Source of the DNA: Unio delphinus | Taxonomy: Eukaryota; Mollusca; Bivalvia; Unionida; Unionidae | Direction of reading: 5' to 3' | Assembly: GCA_029339505.1 (NCBI GenBank) | Contig: JAQISU010000025.1 | Coordinates: 916,001-980,000, forward strand | DNA: 64,000 nucleotides | Part shown: positions 62,396 through 64,000 of the stretch, piece by piece | Numbering within the stretch: position 1 is the first letter of the stretch | Layout: every line of letters starts with the position of its first letter | Notes under the pieces: generated by a model | What the model saw: the letters and a program-made list of their open reading frames with translations, nothing else | What the model was told of the DNA's origin: nothing | Databases searched by the model: none | Translations under genes and position numbers: made by a program

Positions 62396-62688
62396 CAGTG
62401 GCGTCGCTAGGGGGTGCGGACCGCACCGGGTGACACCATCTCAGAGGGGTGACACCTAAATGAAAAACTTTAAAGTTTACAGAGCACACACTGCTCGGTC
62501 TAGTCGGATTTCATAAGCAGATAACCGATCATAGTTAAATACATGACTAGCAGGTTTTAGCGTGCCACCATGCAGTCTGCAGAGCGTCTGGGACTTATTT
62601 GAATGAGAAGAAATCCATGGTGGAAGTCAGGAGGGGCGACACCATGAGTTTACCGCACTGGGTGACACCAATTCTAGCGACGCCGCTG
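62396..62688. mobile_element. hAT MITE with 8-bp target duplication
   Basis: Terminal repeats CAGTGGCGTCGCTAG and CTAGCGACGCCGCTG (14 of 15). Flanked by GTCATACT at 62388-62395 and 62689-62696. No transposase; 293 bp. Confidence 0.9.
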
Positions 62689-63194
62689 GTCATACTAGAT
62701 GTCAGAGAAGTGCAGTTTTTGTTTTCGACCATTTATAAATATCGCAAGAAGTCTTGGTATATCTACCCATTCGGAAGGAACAGTCCAATATGGCCGACAA
62801 GGCATCAATTTAAACTGCGTCCGATTACAACTGTTTACACAATGGCTAACATGTTTACAAAACTACCTGTAAAAATCGATAGACTTGTAATTTGATAAGT
62901 TTAAGACCGTAGCTGGGCTATTTATTGAAGTGTTACAAGTCAAAAGGAGATCAGTAATTCATATAGACTCCAGTCTTTCGTTAAAACAGCACGACTTTTG
63001 GCCTTGAGTCAAAGGGGGTAGGGGGGATCAGTTGGGAAGAACGACTACATTTCTTTGTATTTACCAAATTTTATTCAAAATCGGATAAAATGTACCGTCT
63101 CTAGAATGACAGCAAATTATAGCAATTAGATGCAAGCTAACCTTCTTAATATGCGTGGGTCTCGCTCATTATCAAACTTGTCAGAGATCTTAAT

Positions 63195-63350
63195 CAGAGG
63201 CGTAGCTGGGGGGAGGGGGAGCAGAGAGGGACAGATGTCCCTGTGCGCCAAAATGGGCTTTGAAATATGTTGTATGTGGATTTTTTTTGGGGGGGGGGGC
63301 GTAAAAATGAATCTTTTCCCCGGGCTCCAAACACTCTTGCTACGCCTCTG
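63195..63350. mobile_element. hAT MITE with 8-bp target duplication, second copy
   Basis: Terminal repeats CAGAGGCGTAGC and GCTACGCCTCTG (12 of 12). Flanked by ATCTTAAT at 63187-63194 and 63351-63358. Only 156 bp, with a poly-G run inside. Confidence 0.9.
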
Positions 63351-63419
63351 ATCTTAATCATACATACCTATATTCCATGCTTGATCAAAATCTAATCAGA
63401 AATATGACCTCCAAAGTAG

Positions 63420-63865
63420 TAATTAACTCAGTTAATTAGATGCAAGATCACCTTCTTGATATGCATATATATCCTATGACATCCAAATCATTCTTATGCG
63501 TGGATATCCAATGATAACGAACTTACTGATTTGCGTGGATCTCTTATGATATCAAGCCCAGTGGATCTCCCATTATATCAAGTTTATTACTATGCGTGGA
63601 TCTTCTATGACAGTAAATCCATCTAAGAGCTTGATGATTTAAAACTCAAGTTCCAAGTTGAATCAAAATTGGTTTATAATTATAGATTCCAAAATGGATC
63701 TCTACCACTGACAATAATACTGGTCACGTCTAAAGTACAATAATCCTGTAATACAACATCTCAAAATGAGGAAAAACATTGAGAATTTTAGTAAAATAAA
63801 GTCCTCTCCCCAACACCGTTAGTACGCAACTGAATAAAAAAAAAAAAAAACAGTGCTGCCTACTG

Positions 63866-63866
<1 letters not shown>
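63420..63866. other. intergenic, degenerate short repeats
   Basis: Phrases such as TATGCGTGGATCTCC and CTATGACATCAA recur irregularly from 63150 to 63620, suggesting an old minisatellite of about 45-60 bp. No gene recognised. Confidence 0.4.

Positions 63867-63906
<40 letters not shown>
63867..63906. repeat. (TAA)n microsatellite
   Basis: About 13 uninterrupted TAA units. Confidence 0.92.
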
Positions 63907-63909
<3 letters not shown>

Positions 63910-64000
63910 GTTGACCGTCTTGTAAATCACGCAACCTCTTTTTGTGTGCAATGCAACACTTTCATAAAATTATATCCCATCTAATATCGAAAACATGTAA

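Overview
This is an AT-rich, intron-containing animal window, most likely a lophotrochozoan and probably a mollusc. The evidence is an SLC25A42-type mitochondrial carrier split over six visible coding exons with very long introns, a protostome-style Toll-like receptor with two LRR C-caps, and dense tRNA-derived SINEs, minisatellites, hAT MITEs and Penelope-like elements. The species cannot be named from sequence alone.

Layout. 1-8.5 kb: intergenic or upstream intronic DNA with SINE fragments, microsatellites and one BED-finger exon-like fragment. 8.6-43.4 kb (+): six carrier exons (8575, 9493, 18508, 35335, 37043, 43231). The intron between exons 2 and 3 holds two tandem Penelope-like element (PLE) copies on the minus strand (11.3-17.4 kb): a full one with ORF1 and RT/GIY-YIG, and a 5'-truncated one. 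Their pseudo-LTRs carry hammerhead-like motifs. The intron between exons 3 and 4 holds a 13.8 kb Maverick/Polinton (adintovirus-like) element (20086-33868). It has terminal inverted repeats, a 5-bp CAAGG target duplication, and sits inside the head of a tRNA-derived SINE. 45.2-46.5 kb: a decayed non-LTR retrotransposon. 55.0-58.6 kb (-): a single-exon TLR of 1204 aa. 60-63.4 kb: a foldback element and two hAT MITEs with 8-bp target duplications.

The Polinton has a morphogenesis block on the minus strand: penton-like protein, two-TM membrane protein, fibre-like coiled-coil protein, adenain-like protease, pVI/pX-like protein, major capsid protein, a second pX-like protein and a Glu-rich protein. 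Beyond it lie a small coiled-coil protein, an HNH endonuclease, a Cys-rich protein, PolB (+), integrase, a zinc ribbon plus PLA2 pair, and the A32-type packaging ATPase (+). PolB and integrase face each other and both lost their 3' halves in one deletion, so the copy cannot replicate or integrate alone although the capsid genes are open.

Items most worth a second look: (1) a classical -1 slippery heptamer joining the zinc ribbon to a PLA2 domain that has no usable ATG of its own; (2) a swarm of 12-18 nt covarying mini-hairpins between the Polinton genes; (3) TATA-like boxes abutting most start codons; (4) long inverted repeats in its two non-coding gaps; (5) the nested insertion into a SINE promoter head; (6) the PLE hammerhead motifs and a possible -1 shift between PLE ORF1 and ORF2.
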